A stretch of 64,000 bases of DNA from Bactericera cockerelli (taxonomy: Eukaryota > Arthropoda > Insecta > Hemiptera > Triozidae): positions 45,212,969 to 45,276,968 of the forward strand of contig CM044955.1 in assembly GCA_024516035.1 (NCBI GenBank), written 5' to 3'. Position 1 is the first letter of the stretch; each line of letters begins with the position of its first letter. Below, piece by piece: positions 11,151 through 23,357 of this stretch. A program made the translations under genes and the position numbers. Below the pieces are notes generated by a model that made no database searches, was not told the DNA's origin, and worked only from the letters and a program-made list of their open reading frames with translations.

Positions 11151-12239
11151 TATTCTACATGTGTGGGTATTATGTAATAATAATTATTATTATTCCAACA
11201 TGTAAAATTAACACTCTGTAAAGTCTGAGGGATATTTTATTTGTATTTTTATTTTTATATAGGAGATAGTAGAGTAGGTTAAAATTAAAATGACTTTAGA
11301 CTCATTCTTGCAGAATACATCTGATGTATTATATGATATGAAAAAGGAAAGCGCCGCGGTTAGGTACCCGGAAAGCATTATGTGATTGTATATACACCTC
11401 TTACTATCGGTTTATATAAACAATTTTTACATGAGTAGGTACCTATACATATTTCAGCATGTAATGTATAAAACTATTTATACCAATCTATATGTAAAAA
11501 CCGACAGTAGATATACGTAATATAAGGTAATTTAAATTGAAAAAAAAAAAAAAATGTTGTTATTTCAAATGAATTCTCAATTAAAAGATAACTGCGCTTG
11601 TTTTACTCTTTTTAATTTATGCTCAACTCGTAAATTATCGAAGTAAATACAAAATGTGTAATACTAAATACTTCTATACAATAATTAATTGGACTTTGAG
11701 CTTTTTAATTAAATTTCTGGGTTACAACTCACAAGTAGATAAATAACAGAAGCTAATTAAATTACAGAGACATCCATACCAGAAATGTTATCAGCTCAAT
11801 TTCAAATAAATTATTGGAAGCGTTTTGAAACGCTCTTAATAGTGTTTTTCCGTTAAACGGTAGGCAACTAATTACCTATCTATTTATCGTATCACATTGG
11901 GTTTGTACATCTTATTTCAGTCTTTAAGAACTCCAACATCTCATTTCATTGAAATGAGTTCATTCAAACCTATTGAGCATTTTCAAGAAACCATCGTGAC
12001 GCTTTCTTGCCGGCAAAAAATCTAAAGTTCCAACTATGACTCTTCCGTATGCAAACACGATGAAAGGTTAAAAAAAATTAATCATGTACACTAAAAATCA
12101 CTCCTTTTTTATATTATTCAACTAACTTTAAAAAAAAAAAATATTTTTTTTTTACATATAAGTATTTTTACCATAATTGCACACGTCAATATTACTTATT
12201 CTTGTCAAACTTTTATTCCCTTTTTACTTCCGAGAAATT

Positions 12240-12935
12240 TCTAATATTAGAAATCGGAAGTATTGTGTTCGTTTTTGTAAAAAAAAATATTTTTTGCTCC
12301 GATTTCAATTTTTTTCATATTTCTGGACGTTTCATAACCTCCTGAGCAAATTTGGTTTTGTGTCCGTCTGTCGGTCCGTCTGTCTGTCTGTCGGTCTGTT
12401 AAAACGATTCCTTGTAACGCGGAAATCTCGGAAACTACTCGACCGATTTTGATGAAATTTTGTTCACATCTAGGAGACATTCTGTAGATGGTCCCATTTT
12501 AAATTCATCGAATTCGTACTAGCGGCTCTGGGTGAAAGAGACCATGCGCCTGACCACTAACTTTTTACTTAAATGCTTATAATATCTCGTGAACGGTACA
12601 CCCGATTTCGATAAAATTTTGTATGTATATGCATATTATTGTTTTACACAGGCTTTTTATATTTTCTTTTTAATTAATTATAATTTGACTCTGATATTTA
12701 AGAAAATCCAAAATTTTGGACAATAAAGTCAAAAAATAAGAACCACGACTTGCCGATACAGAATTTTTTGTAGAATCTAGAATATAGAAAAAACGATTTT
12801 CTAGCATATAAAACATATTTGAAGAAAATCAGTTCAGTTGTTTCGGAGATACAAGTAATTTAGTATAAAAACTCAAAATTCGCACGTGTACACAATGTGA
12901 AACAATCACGAGGAAGTATTGTTTCCATAATTGGC
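12240..12935 (+). repeat. Interspersed repeat family G (copy 1)
   Basis: Starts near CTAATATTAGAAATCGGAAG, then GTGTTCGTTTTTGTAAAAAA, a TCTG/TCGG run at 12364-12400, GAAACTACTCGACCGATTTT and GACCATGCGCCTGACC, ending near CACGAGGAAGTATTG. Other copies are at 15290-15445, 48340-48560, 51085-51380 and 61669-62025. No protein is seen; superfamily unknown. Confidence 0.65.
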
Positions 12936-14554
12936 AGTGTTTTTTATCTTTTAAGGAAAAGAGGAACAAAAGTAGCAATGCAAACATTTTTGAACCTCAA
13001 ACCTACTACAAATTGAACATCAAGATTACTAATTGTCGTTACAAAATTATAAAAAAATAATAAACTACCTATTTATATAGGTATAAATAAACTTTCTATA
13101 TCTCTGATTATTCATATAAACTTCTTACTGTAGGTAGGTAGGTATATCTATTTTATTACTCTTTGGTATTTATATATTTCGAAAGCGACTCATACTTTTG
13201 GGTGCCATTATCTACATCTACTTGCTGGTATCTAAGCATAAAACTAAAACGGAAGACATGTTTGACAGTTTTTACTAGTATAAGAATAATAATATATAGC
13301 ATAGATACTAGATAGGTACGTACAGGTTCTATGCTGAGCTCGAGAGTAGAGGGAGAGACGTGAGGAACCAAGAAGGAGATGACATAAAAGAAAATTGAGA
13401 GATTCCATAAAACGAGTTCAGCACATTTAATGGAAATTTAATGTAGAATATGAAATTTATTGCAAAACTAAACGATCAGTTTGGCAGACATGAACTTTAC
13501 GATCAAATTTTTGTAATTATAAGAACACATTTCTTGGCGCGGACAGCATTATAAACCCGGGCTACAATGCCTATAATTCATAGTAGAGTGGTCTAGAGGT
13601 GTAAAGTGATCCCTAGCCAAAAGTTTTAGGGTTCACAGTCCAACCAAACCATTTGTTGGTGATCAAGTTTAGAAATCTTACTAATGTGTAGATGTGATTA
13701 TGTGTGCTGGGCGAGATATGTGTTTTCATGTGGAATGATGGCTTGTTGAAGCTGATACAGCCTGCTAATAATAATTTATTATATAAATACCTACTAGCTT
13801 GTATTATAAATAATTTACAAAATTTTGATAGGAAGAACAACAACAAAAACGTTAAGGTGAATGACTCGTGACCTGAAGGTCGTTCATTCAAGTCCCTTTC
13901 AATGACATTTTTTTGTATTATCTATAGTAAAGTGAGTTTGAGAAGGTAAAAATTGTGATAGCATCATTCCTATAGTGATTAGCACAAATATGTGATAACT
14001 AGACTCAGCTTTACTTATGGTATGGAAGTGTTGAGTAGGTAGGTATATCTAACAGCTAAATTTTCTTTCTCCGTGAACAGTGTCTAAACAATGCTGTAAC
14101 AATTTCACCATTTGCTCTGCAGTAAAAAAACACGAGACTAACCTAGTTTTCGTGTTTTAGGGTAGAGCTGGGCATCCCATTTGTGCAATATGAGTTTCCA
14201 AAGTTTAAATATGAAAACTTTAAATAATGAACTGATATTTCCCCCTCTCTTATCAACTCCTTTGTCTTCGCCTTACCCCTATTCTTGTGAACTTTCTACA
14301 AGTTTATCTAGTGAAACTTTGCTTTTATCAATAGTGGTGTAACGCATCCTGTAGTTTAGAAGGCAACTTCTATTCCTCTTCCCATTGTTTCAATTTAAAA
14401 CATTTTGTTTTTAAGACTTCACAGACTCTCTATGGGGTATCTTGGATCCAAAAGTGTTCTCAAAGGATTTGGGATAGAATTTGAGTATAAAAGTTTTAAG
14501 AATATTTTAAATAAATTCTCGCCGCTATACTACAGGAGCGTGGAATAGAGGTCT

Positions 14555-14555
<1 letters not shown>

Positions 14556-14607
<52 letters not shown>

Positions 14608-14857
14608 TGGGGTTTTAACGTCGCTTTCAACTGCCATGGTCATATCACGACGGGGGTTTTACCCTCCATTCGCAGGAAACTCACAAACCTGCTACTCACA
14701 TTGACCTCACCCAGCCTGAGTGGGGCCGGGAAAAGCCAGCGTCACGAGAATTAGAATTTGAATGGTCACCCGTCCAAGTCTTAACCTCGCTGGATGTCGC
14801 TTAACTTCGGTGTTCTGAAGGGAACCGGTGTATTCAACATGCCATCGACGCTGGCTA
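14556..14857 (-). mobile_element. 5S rRNA-derived SINE (family D, copy 1, full length)
   Basis: On the minus strand the first ~105 bp read as a 5S rRNA relative: GTTGAATACACCGGTTC, ACACCGAAGTTAAGC, then GACTTGGACGGGTGACC, covering the box A, intermediate and box C promoter regions of 5S genes. The core CAGGCTGGGTGAGGTCAATG and CGAATGGAGGGTAAAACCCC follows, then GACGTTAAAACCCC and a poly(A) of about 48. A 13-bp target duplication AATAGAGGTCTGT flanks it at 14544-14556 and 14858-14870. The intact duplication and long A tail indicate a recent LINE-mobilised insertion. Confidence 0.93.
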
Positions 14858-15289
14858 AATAGAGGTCTGTGATGGCTTATTCCTTGTATTAACGAAAAAT
14901 CGCTTGAACTTTCATCAAAGATTGAGATTGACCTAATACGTAATACTTAATTGACCCTTAGGGTGTAATATTCAGATAGAACTTTGAATACTTAAATAGT
15001 TAAATAATCGTGTTGTGCTTGTAAACTTGGCGATCATTTTTTATGGAATTTCCACTATCGATAAATTCTGGGGTATTCAACAAAATCATTTGTATCTCTC
15101 TAATTCTTCAAATTCATTTAATTTCGTAGAGTAGCGTTTTTCCTTCCTACATTCTGAGTAGATTTTCCAAAGAAATATGAAGCACCACGATGAGGACCTT
15201 ATTGTTGCACTCATATTTGTCCAATTTTTAGTTTTTCGTTGATAGATATCAGAGCTCAAAAAATATTAATTTTTATATGTACAAAAGTA

Positions 15290-15445
15290 TCTGTCTGATA
15301 GAGGTCAGGCGCAAATTCTTTATCTCCAAGGTCCGCGAGTTCGAAGTTGATGAATTTCAAGTCGGTTTATGACATGTCCAGAAATATGATTTTACTTGCG
15401 ATAGAATTCTAATATTAGAAATCGGAAGTATCGTGTTTTTATCTA
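15290..15445 (-). repeat. Interspersed repeat family G (copy 2)
   Basis: Reverse-oriented words for the 5' part of the family (GGTCAGGCGCAAATTCTTTA, ACATGTCCAGAAATATG) run into CTAATATTAGAAATCGGAAG in the direct sense, so the copy is rearranged at its right end. Confidence 0.5.
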
Positions 15446-15568
15446 AAATCAGACCAATTCTCGGATAGCAATTTTCGGAAGTAATTTTCTTTCCAAAACT
15501 TTACTGTACGATTTATGTAGAAAAAAAGAAGATAATAATAAATAAAAAAATCCTTGAGGTGTGAGTGT

Positions 15569-15570
<2 letters not shown>

Positions 15571-15616
<46 letters not shown>

Positions 15617-15640
15617 TAGAGAGAGAGAGAGAGAGCGGGG
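15571..15640. repeat. (GA)n microsatellite
   Basis: GAGAGA run interrupted once by GGGAGGTA and again by CGGGG near 15638. It produces long but meaningless Ser/Leu or Arg/Glu frames. Confidence 0.95.
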
Positions 15641-15699
15641 GAGAGTGAAAGAGAGGGAAAAAGAGGGAGTGAGAGCGTATGATGGTTGTGTGGGTGTTC

Positions 15700-15748
15700 G
15701 TGTTGTATACTTATGTGATGGCTTGGCAAAGCAAGTGCAGCCCTCTAG
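15700..15748 (+). mobile_element. Helitron 3' end
   Basis: GATGGCTTGGCAAAGCAAGT then GCAGCCCTCTAG before T. It follows the GA microsatellite in the same arrangement as the GT-rich Helitron at 41093-41909. The terminal hairpin is decayed. Confidence 0.45.
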
Positions 15749-16804
15749 TATTAAAATTACTACACCTGAGTGACTGTTGGATTCGTTTCCACGATATTAT
15801 CTACACAAACTCCAAGGAAGGAACAAGAGTAATAAATTTTAATAATGTTTCCTATTTTCACTTTTCTACCCAACCGCATAGACCACACGTATGAAATAAA
15901 ACAAAAATATCGCAGCACGAATAAAAAACGCTAAGAAAAAGAACCATATATTTCAGGAATATTTCTTAATATTTATTGCCCCGAACTTTACCCAACACGC
16001 AATTAGTTTAAAAACTTGGGAGCTTAAATATTTATGAGGACTTTTAGCTTTCGACTTTGGCCTGTAACCCCTGGTACCACCGATTTCTTATGCATATCTC
16101 TACTTCAGAGAGTAATGAGCCAACCTTGAGTTTTTGTTACTTTGGACCTCATTATCGTAAGTAGACAATAAATTTTAAGGTTGATAACTAATATGGCAAA
16201 CCATAGTTGATAACACTGCGTGGGTATCCACGCAGTGCCTAATACTACAATTACTACATTATAAGTACCTATATAATTATGTACATATAGTACCTTTCCC
16301 GTTTTTTTTTTCCTTGAATTTCCCGGTAGGTAATTAACCTAGCATAGAAATGTTACTTGGTATACTAGGTGTCAAAGGTGTGGCAGGTCATCAACTTTGA
16401 TAATTCACACCTGACTTATTGTAAAGTTCCAGTTTTTCTACTAAATGGTTTTTATTTAAAAGTTTTTAGTCTAATAGTTACTTAGACTATTAAGTGCATG
16501 GCAACCATTTCAAATGTGATCGTCCGGGCCATTCTACACTACATTATCAGTATTAGGTATTTCATAAAATATGATATGCATAGGTATCTAGATACAATAT
16601 ATTTTGTTAATAATATAAAAAATTGAAAGCCCCAACGGATAAAACCACTTGTTTGGAGAATACTGCAAAGGCGGCTTTTTATTTCTCCTTTTTATCAATA
16701 CTCTGCACTTCAACAATCATTGTGTCCCTAGTTGAATATTCTTTTCAAAACGGCTATAAAGCGTACTTAGATCAAATTAAACTTAATTGGACTTTTAAAT
16801 TATA

Positions 16805-19003
16805 CAGGGTGGACCAAAAAAACGTTTACACCCGTTAATGGTAGATTACTGACGACATTTCCAGGCCGGATCTGGAATCCGTTTTTTCGGATTCGCCTTC
16901 GTAACTGCACAAAGTGATTTTTTGTAACTTTCCAAAAAAGTCCGACTTTGGCTTATTCTTCGGGTCAGTGCTTTGTTTCTGTTTAAGATGAGTTGATTCT
17001 GAACAGTTCTGCAGAAAGCCAACAAAATTTCGATGTTTTAAGCTACACTATTTTGTTTTTTGCGGTTTGGTTTGTCATATTTTTTCACACCTGAACAGAA
17101 AAAAAACACACGAAAAAACTTTTTTACTAAATAAAACACTCGACATTTGTCCGAACAAATTTTGGCACAGACACGGGCAAGTTTGATAAAAGTTGGCGGC
17201 CGCCCCGAGGATGCTAAAAAATAATTTTACGATTTTTTATCACGTGATCTTCTGGGAAAAATTATTAGATGTTTGCCAAAAACTCTTCAAAATTCCTAAG
17301 AGTTTTCTAGCTGTAGACTGTGTAAGGGCGTCTTGTATTGTTTACAAATTTTGTTTACATTGCTGTTTTTGAATACCGCGGTCTTACATGTCTTCATCAG
17401 CCAGTTTAGGAAAATTCAAATAATAGTTTTCGTGCTTTTCAGATTGTCAGTGATGTTAGCTAGATGTGCTAGTGCTAAGAGTATTAGTCGTATGACCGAT
17501 GTTCAATTCTCGGCGATCAAAATTTTTTTAATTATCAAAAAAAATCTGATGGAATATTTTATTCATACCTGTATCTGACTTGTTGTAACACCAACAACTT
17601 ATGGTTTCTTTGGAGGTAATACCATATGTAAATTGAGTTATATCAGATACTATTGGTATCATAATTCACATAATTATTATTCATGTAAGACCCTGAGAGA
17701 CTGCCTTGATATTGGATGGTTTTTCTTATGCTTCCCTAAGAGAGAAAATAAACTGGTGAATTTTCCTAACGAAAGTAGAGTTCATAAAATAATGCCAGGT
17801 AAATATGTAGGTAGGTTCTTCTATCATAAACAATACTAATTAAATAACAAATATTTACCGACTGCCAACTTCTAATAGAAATCCTGAAAAAAAAACAAGA
17901 TAATATTTTGTAAAATGAATAAAATTTTATTATGTTTTATACTATTTGGGTATAATCAAAAAGGTATTAAAAATAAACATTTTGTCTGAGTATGTTCAAT
18001 GAGAAACGATTAGAAGCGCACGATTAGCTCAGTGGTAAGCTAGTCACTTGCCATGCGGAAGATCCCACCCGGGTCCGAACGCCAGAGACAGCAAATCATG
18101 TTCCGTCTAATGTTGCGGAAGATTTCAGGTTTTTCTGTCAGGTCATCAAATGCCAACAGGATTCTTGCTACCAGATTCTGCTACTCTTGCGTCTCCACTG
18201 GTATTTCGTAAACTATGTTTTTCACGTGATCCCAAATGTTCCTGTTGGCAGCTCCATATTCTGCCGAATGCAAATCTGCCATTTCAGCATCCGAATAATA
18301 ATTATTATGTAACTTGTACTAAAAAAACTCAAGAAGTTTAAAAATAATATTTCATAGAATGCAGAAAAATATGCTTGAAAACTATCATCGAGAAACAAAC
18401 AATCATTCATTTGACTGGCCTTTAATTAATTCCAAGGAAAATAATTATCAGACATAAATAGCTAATTACTCTTTGAGTACAAGACGACCTTACACGGTCA
18501 ACACTTTTAAGATTTTGAACATCATTTTTTGAGACTTACCTGGTTCGTTTTCCCAGAAGATCACGTGATAAAAAATCGTAAAATTATTTTTTAGCATCCT
18601 TGGGGTGGCCGCCAACTTTTATCAAACTTGCCCATGTCTGTGCCAAAATTTGCTCGGGAAAATCTTGAGTGTTTCAAAGTGTAAAAAACTTACATGAGAA
18701 TTTTTTTTCTATTCAGGTGTCAAAAAAGATGCCAAACCAAATCGTAAAAAAACAAAGTAGTGTAGCTAGAAACATCGAAATTTTGTTGGCTTTCTGCAGA
18801 AATGTTCAGAATCAACTCATCTTAAACAGAAACAAAGCACTGACCCGAAGAATAAGCCAAAGTCGGACTTTTTTGGAAAGTTACAAAAAATCACTTTGTG
18901 CAGTTACGAAGGCGAATCCGAAAAAACGGATTCCAGATCCGGCCTGGAAATGTCGTCAGTAATCTACCATTAACGGGTGTAAACGTTTTTTTGGTCCACC
19001 CTG
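16805..19003. mobile_element. TA-flanked DNA transposon with ~455-bp TIRs, non-autonomous
   Basis: The left arm (16805-17260) starts CAGGGTGGACCAAAAAAACG. The right arm (18549-19003) is its inverted copy, matching through GTTTACACCCGTTAATGG, CCAGATCCGGCCTGGAAATG and ATCACGTGATAAAAAATCG. It is flanked by TA on both sides (16803-16804, 19004-19005), as in the Tc1/mariner/pogo group. The ~1.3 kb interior has no transposase-like frame and carries a SINE family A head at 18015. Arms of this length suit a foldback-type derivative. Confidence 0.88.
18015..18099 (+). mobile_element. SINE family A head, truncated (copy 4)
   Basis: GCGCACGATTAGCTCAGTGG through CTTGCCATGCGGAAGATCCC and a damaged box B. 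The body is absent. Nested inside the long-TIR element. Confidence 0.65.
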
Positions 19004-19005
19004 TA

Positions 19006-19368
19006 TATCTCCCTTGCCATTATCCCATATTAGCCTATGTTGCTTTTGGGGTCGGCATTGTTCAAAATCATGGTTGAGGTTGGTAGGGTGGAGCACGTTT
19101 TTTTATGGCTGGATGCCCTTCCTAAACGCCAACGATTCTATTTGGTTTTAACGTCCTGATCTGGACGGGGGTGTTACCCTCCATTCGCTGGGAATCGTAC
19201 CAGCTACCCACATTAACCTCACCCAGCCTGGGTAGGGCCGGAAATGCCAGCCTCACGTGTTTGGAGGGAACAGAATTTTCTTCGAAAAGTCTGCTCCAAC
19301 CGGGGATCGAACTCAGGATCTCTGGACTACGGGCAGTAGTCACAACCATTACGCCACGGAGGCTGGCG
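19006..19368 (-). mobile_element. tRNA-headed SINE with shared core (family C, copy 1)
   Basis: Minus-strand order: head GCCTCCGTGGCGTAATGGTT, GTGACTACTGCCCGTAGTCC, box B GAGTTCGATCCCC; core CAGGCTGGGTGAGGTTAATG and CGAATGGAGGGTAACACCCC; 3' part GCGTTTAGGAAGGGCATCC. Its target duplication TAATTGGACTTTTAAATTA is at 19369-19387 and 16784-16802. The long-TIR element therefore later inserted at the SINE's 3' edge and separated the two copies. Confidence 0.85.
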
Positions 19369-19842
19369 TAATTGGACTTTTAAATTAAAAGAAAAAAAAA
19401 TGAAAGCTGCATTACTGTAAGATTTCAATGATATGAAAGATACAGACAGACTTTGGAGACTCTCAGTTAAAGAAGCTGCAGAACATGAGGACAGTGCACA
19501 GGGTGGAAGGCGATACTGGCCAGGGTATCTCATGGGCGTCTGTCAACTCCTGTGGAGCTGAAAGGGGTAAAATTGGGACCCGGAACAGAAGCCAGCCTTG
19601 GGGCCCGGCAAAACTCTATTGAGATGGAATCCTCCTAAGTGGCTGACTTTCACTCGTATTGTTCTTCTCTTCAAGTTCCTTGAATTACTTTAGTCTAAAA
19701 ATAGCCTAAGTGCCGGGACACATTCAACCACTTGTACCTACGCAAGGTGACTTGGTTTTGAATTGCGGTTGAGTAGTGAGTAGTACATTTTCTGCTCTGT
19801 GCTTAGGATGTCTGCAGCCCACTCAAAACTCGTGAGGAATTT

Positions 19843-19979
19843 TTTTTTTTTTTTTTTTTATTATTATTTTTTTTTTTTTTTAAGTGGGGTTTAACGTCGC
19901 TTTCAACTGCCATGGTCATATCACGACGGGGGTTTTACCCTCCATTCGCAGGAAACTCACAAACCTGCTACTCACATTG
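19843..19979 (-). mobile_element. 5S-type SINE, 5'-truncated (family D, copy 3)
   Basis: Poly(A) (seen as T runs with a TTATTATT break), then the 3' half of family D to CACATTGA. The 5S-derived head is missing. GAGGAA at both edges may be a short target duplication. Confidence 0.85.
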
Positions 19980-20119
19980 AGGAAAATTGAATATTTAGTT
20001 GTATGAATAACAAACAGTGGTGGGAATACCAGAGTAAAAATAGGCATTTGGAAAAGTGAGGCTCTTAAATAACAATGAAAAAGATTGTGAAGGCTCTTGC
20101 TTCGCCACAAATAATTCAT

Positions 20120-20720
20120 TACTTAACATTCATCCACAAAGTAAGCCCTTACAAGAAAACTCCATCAATTGATTGTACAGAATAAAACTCGCACAATGAA
20201 TGAGGAGAAAACAATGGAAAGACAGACAGGCGTAACACAAACCAGAAGGAGCATCGCTGGAAGACATCAAAACTTTTTAAATTTTTTACGACCGAGACAA
20301 GAATCCAAAGGGATATTATAGTTTGTAATACTTCGCCGGGAAAAACATGCCATCCATAAGGGGATGAACAAGTCTTCCCCCAAATTCCCGATGAGAAATA
20401 AAACCACGGTGGCGCCAGCGAACTCATCAGTTGCAACGAAATGATTCCAAGAGGAAAAACAACATTTTATCACGAATATTTTTCAACATTCTTCTTTTTC
20501 GAACTTTTTCCCACCCCTTATTCCATTTGTTATTCCCTTTCCCTACTCTAGTTCTATCCCCCTTCCCTTGTCCGAGGGACAACTGACAACCCAAGAGAAG
20601 AGAAATACATACTCGTATTTACTATCTGTTACGCGAAATCGTCTCAAGACTTTCAATTTGGTCTCTCTCCTTTCAGCATGATGTGAGAGAAAATGAAAAA
20701 TTCTTATGTGATAGCAGAGT
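20120..20720. other. Low-repeat stretch in Beat intron 1
   Basis: No similarity to the repeat families recognised elsewhere in the window. Short frames on the minus strand show no domain. The stretch around 20500-20560 is pyrimidine-rich. It may be a regulatory part of the intron, but nothing in the sequence proves this. Confidence 0.3.
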
Positions 20721-21393
20721 TTCATAATAATTTAATAATATAGGACAGTTCTTTAAGACCCGATTATGACATACATACACACTCGTGGCGTATCCTCTTC
20801 CTAATATGAGATCTACATACCAAATTTCAAGTAAGTATGTATAGCTATTAGGTACTGTTTTTGAGATATCTTGTTCAAAGTCTCAAAGGCAGACAGACAC
20901 ACCAATGACAGAAGCTTTGGATTTAGGCTCTTAGACCCTAAAATTTGTTTTGAAACTGAAAACTGACTTTCAAAAATCTTGGGTAATTCCATTACTTTCC
21001 TTCCTAGTTCCTATGTATATGCAATTAATGTAATATCATAATATAAGATAAGGTTTGTAAAAAAAGGACGATAAAAAAGTGTGGCAGTTTGAATAGTATG
21101 GTTGATTTTCCCCAGGAGGCCTCATTACTCATTAGTTGATCTATTCTCAATCTCATAAATAAACCCTGATCAATCTTCTAGATAATTCATGAGTCATAAT
21201 AAGATGGGATCCTCTATGAGTAATCTATCTCCCCTACTTCCTATACTTAATCTTATCAATTAAGGCAACAGCGTGAATGATTTTCTGAAATCACACAGGA
21301 TCCCCACTCAATCCACTGGTTGTTTTGTTCAACAATTTCATATTTTTAATATTTTTGGAATTTCCACAATAATAATAATAATCGAAGCCCCCT

Positions 21394-21665
21394 GATGTAA
21401 CAGTTGTGACTACTGCTCGTGTTCCAGAGGTCTTGAGTTCGATCTTCAACTAGAGCAGAATTTTATGAAAAGTAGACGTGATATTGTCATTGCTTGCGAG
21501 TGGAGGATAAACCCCCCGTCCTGAATAGTTATCATATTTGTGTTAATCACTTTCGCGGTATCACAAGTACTCAAACTCGCTTTACTAAATCTACGCTGAA
21601 CCCGGTACTGGAACCACCGACCTCCAGGTTACAAGTCCGCCGCCGTATCGATTACTGAGGTCGGT
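21394..21665. mobile_element. SINE fragments: family C type (+) and family E (-)
   Basis: At 21394-21530 a plus-strand family C-like head (GTAACAGTTGTGACTACTGC, GTGTTCCAGAGG, box B GAGTTCGATCTTC) and short core (GTGGAGGATAAACCCCCCGT). At 21560-21665 a minus-strand family E copy (GTACTGGAACCACCGACCTC, CCGCCGCCGTATCGATTACT). Confidence 0.6.
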
Positions 21666-22659
21666 CCCCGTCCTGAATAATTAACATAAGGACGTAAAAA
21701 CCTCATCAAATGATTGGAAATGAAGGAGCTTAGAAGTCCAGGAAATAATTATGTCACCACTCTGAGATACAGTGCATTTCTCACGATCACAAACATAATT
21801 GACAACCTTCATATGAGAGTTGAGTAAAGGTAGGTAAGGTGATCAGTTTGATGAGGGTAAATAAGGCCAATAATAATGTACCCTTTTCAAAATTAATCCC
21901 CTCCAAATGTGTTTTTTTTTTCTCCCTTTATCTTGGACAGTTGAATAAAAAAAGAGGGGGAAAAGGAATTTAACAATCCATTTTTTTCTTACATATTGAA
22001 ATTTTTCTTGTTTTGAAATACACACACCAAGACAACTCATGAGAATACGAGTGAAAGGAAGTAACGATTTTATGCCGGAATCGTCTTCAACCTTGGGGAG
22101 AAAAATCATTGAGCTGGAAATAGAAACAAAGCCATCCGTAGGAATAATTGGTTTAAAATACTTATGTATTTCTTCTCGGTGGTCTCAACTCCTTTCAAAG
22201 TAGGTATTAGGTGCATCTTATAAAAATAATCATTCCTTCAATTATAAACTTCCAAAGTTTTTCTTCAGTAAAATTCTCCTGTTTTTCCTATGGTGGGAAT
22301 AAAAAACATTTTACAGAACTTTCAGGTCAAACTGCCACAAAACAGGTCAAAAACTCGAACTTTTTTACCAACCTACTTTAAAAGTAAAGTCCTTGGCTAT
22401 ACATTATACATATACAATTATACATAGTTGAGTATCAATTTTCATTTTGTTTTGTTGTTCCTGAAAAATTGGAGTCACAGGAATTGTAACCTTTTTCCAA
22501 TCACAAATTCAATTCTGAAGAGTACCTATAATAAGGCGGATGACCGTTCATAATCCTAAATGTGGAGCCTTGTGAATCCGGTTACTGGTGGAAAATCCTA
22601 AAGACGGTCACCCCTTCCTTTGTTTCGAATTTTCCAATGATGATTATAATCAGTTCCGG

Positions 22660-22990
22660 TGCAGTGGTATAAGGTAACGGACTGACTGTTAGGAACAGTG
22701 GAGGATTCGCTAGTCTTGTGATCCAGGTAGCGTTCAGACATATTGGTTCGAATCCCAATAAATGATGAATTTTTCCTCATAAATTTTTTGAGACTTTGAT
22801 CACATCATAATGGCAGCTGTTGTTTTGGTGCCATTATTAATTATTTCACGGACTTTTTAGTCGTAATCGGGTACTTATAAATGGAACTTGGCCTGGCGCA
22901 TTGCCGTGCGCTCAGATAATTAAATATTTATTGTGTCTATTATTATTATTATTATAATCTGGGAATTACCTATAAATTGGGAAAAAATCT
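22660..22990 (+). mobile_element. SINE family F (class II tRNA-like head)
   Basis: CTAGTCTTGTGATCCAGGTA, then an extra arm and box B TTGGTTCGAATCCC, as in a Leu/Ser-type tRNA with a long variable loop. The body has TTTGAGACTTTGATCACATC, AATGGCAGC and CGGACTTTTTAGTCG. Related to 38071-38290, 44905-45120 and 35562-35640. Confidence 0.65.
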
Positions 22991-23039
22991 CTGAATTTTG
23001 TTTGTCAATCGAAAAACACATGGATGTATGATTTTATTT

Positions 23040-23240
23040 GTGGTGAAGCACAAGGCCTCTTCACAATTTTTGTGAGTAGCGTATATTACTAAGAGCCTCC
23101 TTCACTTTTCTAATTCTATTACACTTATTTCTTTTTACTCTGGTAATGCCGCCACTGCATGGTCGTTAATCATACAAGTAACTACTCATTTTTCCTCACG
23201 AGGTATGAGTGGACCCCGTAGGTATGAGTGGAACCCGTAA
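23040..23240 (-). mobile_element. SINE family B (copy 4)
   Basis: CACAATTTTTGTGAGTAGC...ATGCCGCCACTG...CTACTCATTTTTCCTCACGA then GGTATGAGTGGACCCCG, with the last ~16 bp repeated. It sits immediately downstream of the Beat first-exon donor. Confidence 0.65.
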
Positions 23241-23311
23241 AAAAACCAAATAATATAGAAACCTTTCCCACTAAAGTATTTTTTAATTAAGAAATTAAAA
23301 AATGAACTTAC

Positions 23312-23357
23312 CATTCAAGAGTATTGTGAGCAGGAAAAATTGGACAAGGAAATTCAT
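23312..23357 (-). CDS. beat: Beaten-path family protein, exon 1 (signal peptide)
   Basis: Minus-strand ATG at 23357 opens 15 codons plus one base before a GTAAGT donor (23311-23306). The peptide MNFLVQFFLLTILLN is a compact hydrophobic signal sequence. It leaves in phase 1 with a G, exactly what the Ig exon at 4506-4717 needs, so the join gives ...LLN-E-ICC. This fits the family, in which a short first exon carries the signal peptide. The leader upstream (to about 23420) contains no in-frame ATG that I can see. The link to the Ig exons rests on phase, order, strand and content, not on a transcript. A chance hydrophobic frame remains possible. Confidence 0.68.

Larger units (their letters stand above)
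4718..23311 (-). other. Beat intron 1 (18.6 kb), transposon-rich
   Basis: Joins the signal-peptide exon (donor GTAAGT at 23311) to the Ig exon (acceptor at 4718). It contains SINEs of all six local families, Helitron ends, a 2.2 kb long-TIR element and several microsatellites. A long first intron after the signal peptide is usual for this family. No other coding exon was recognised; 20120-20720 and 21690-22160 are the least repeat-like parts. Confidence 0.65.

Noticed and set aside
12361..12402. CRISPR-like or telomeric repeat (TCTG/TCGG units)
   Set aside because: Plain tetranucleotide run inside an interspersed repeat family, with no spacers.
15439..15773. Ser/Leu-rich and Arg/Glu-rich frames
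   Set aside because: Generated by the (GA)n microsatellite on the two strands.
16217..16241. Short palindrome CACTGCGTGGGTATCCACGC as a regulatory site
   Set aside because: A single small hairpin with no context; not distinguishable from chance in this AT-rich intron.
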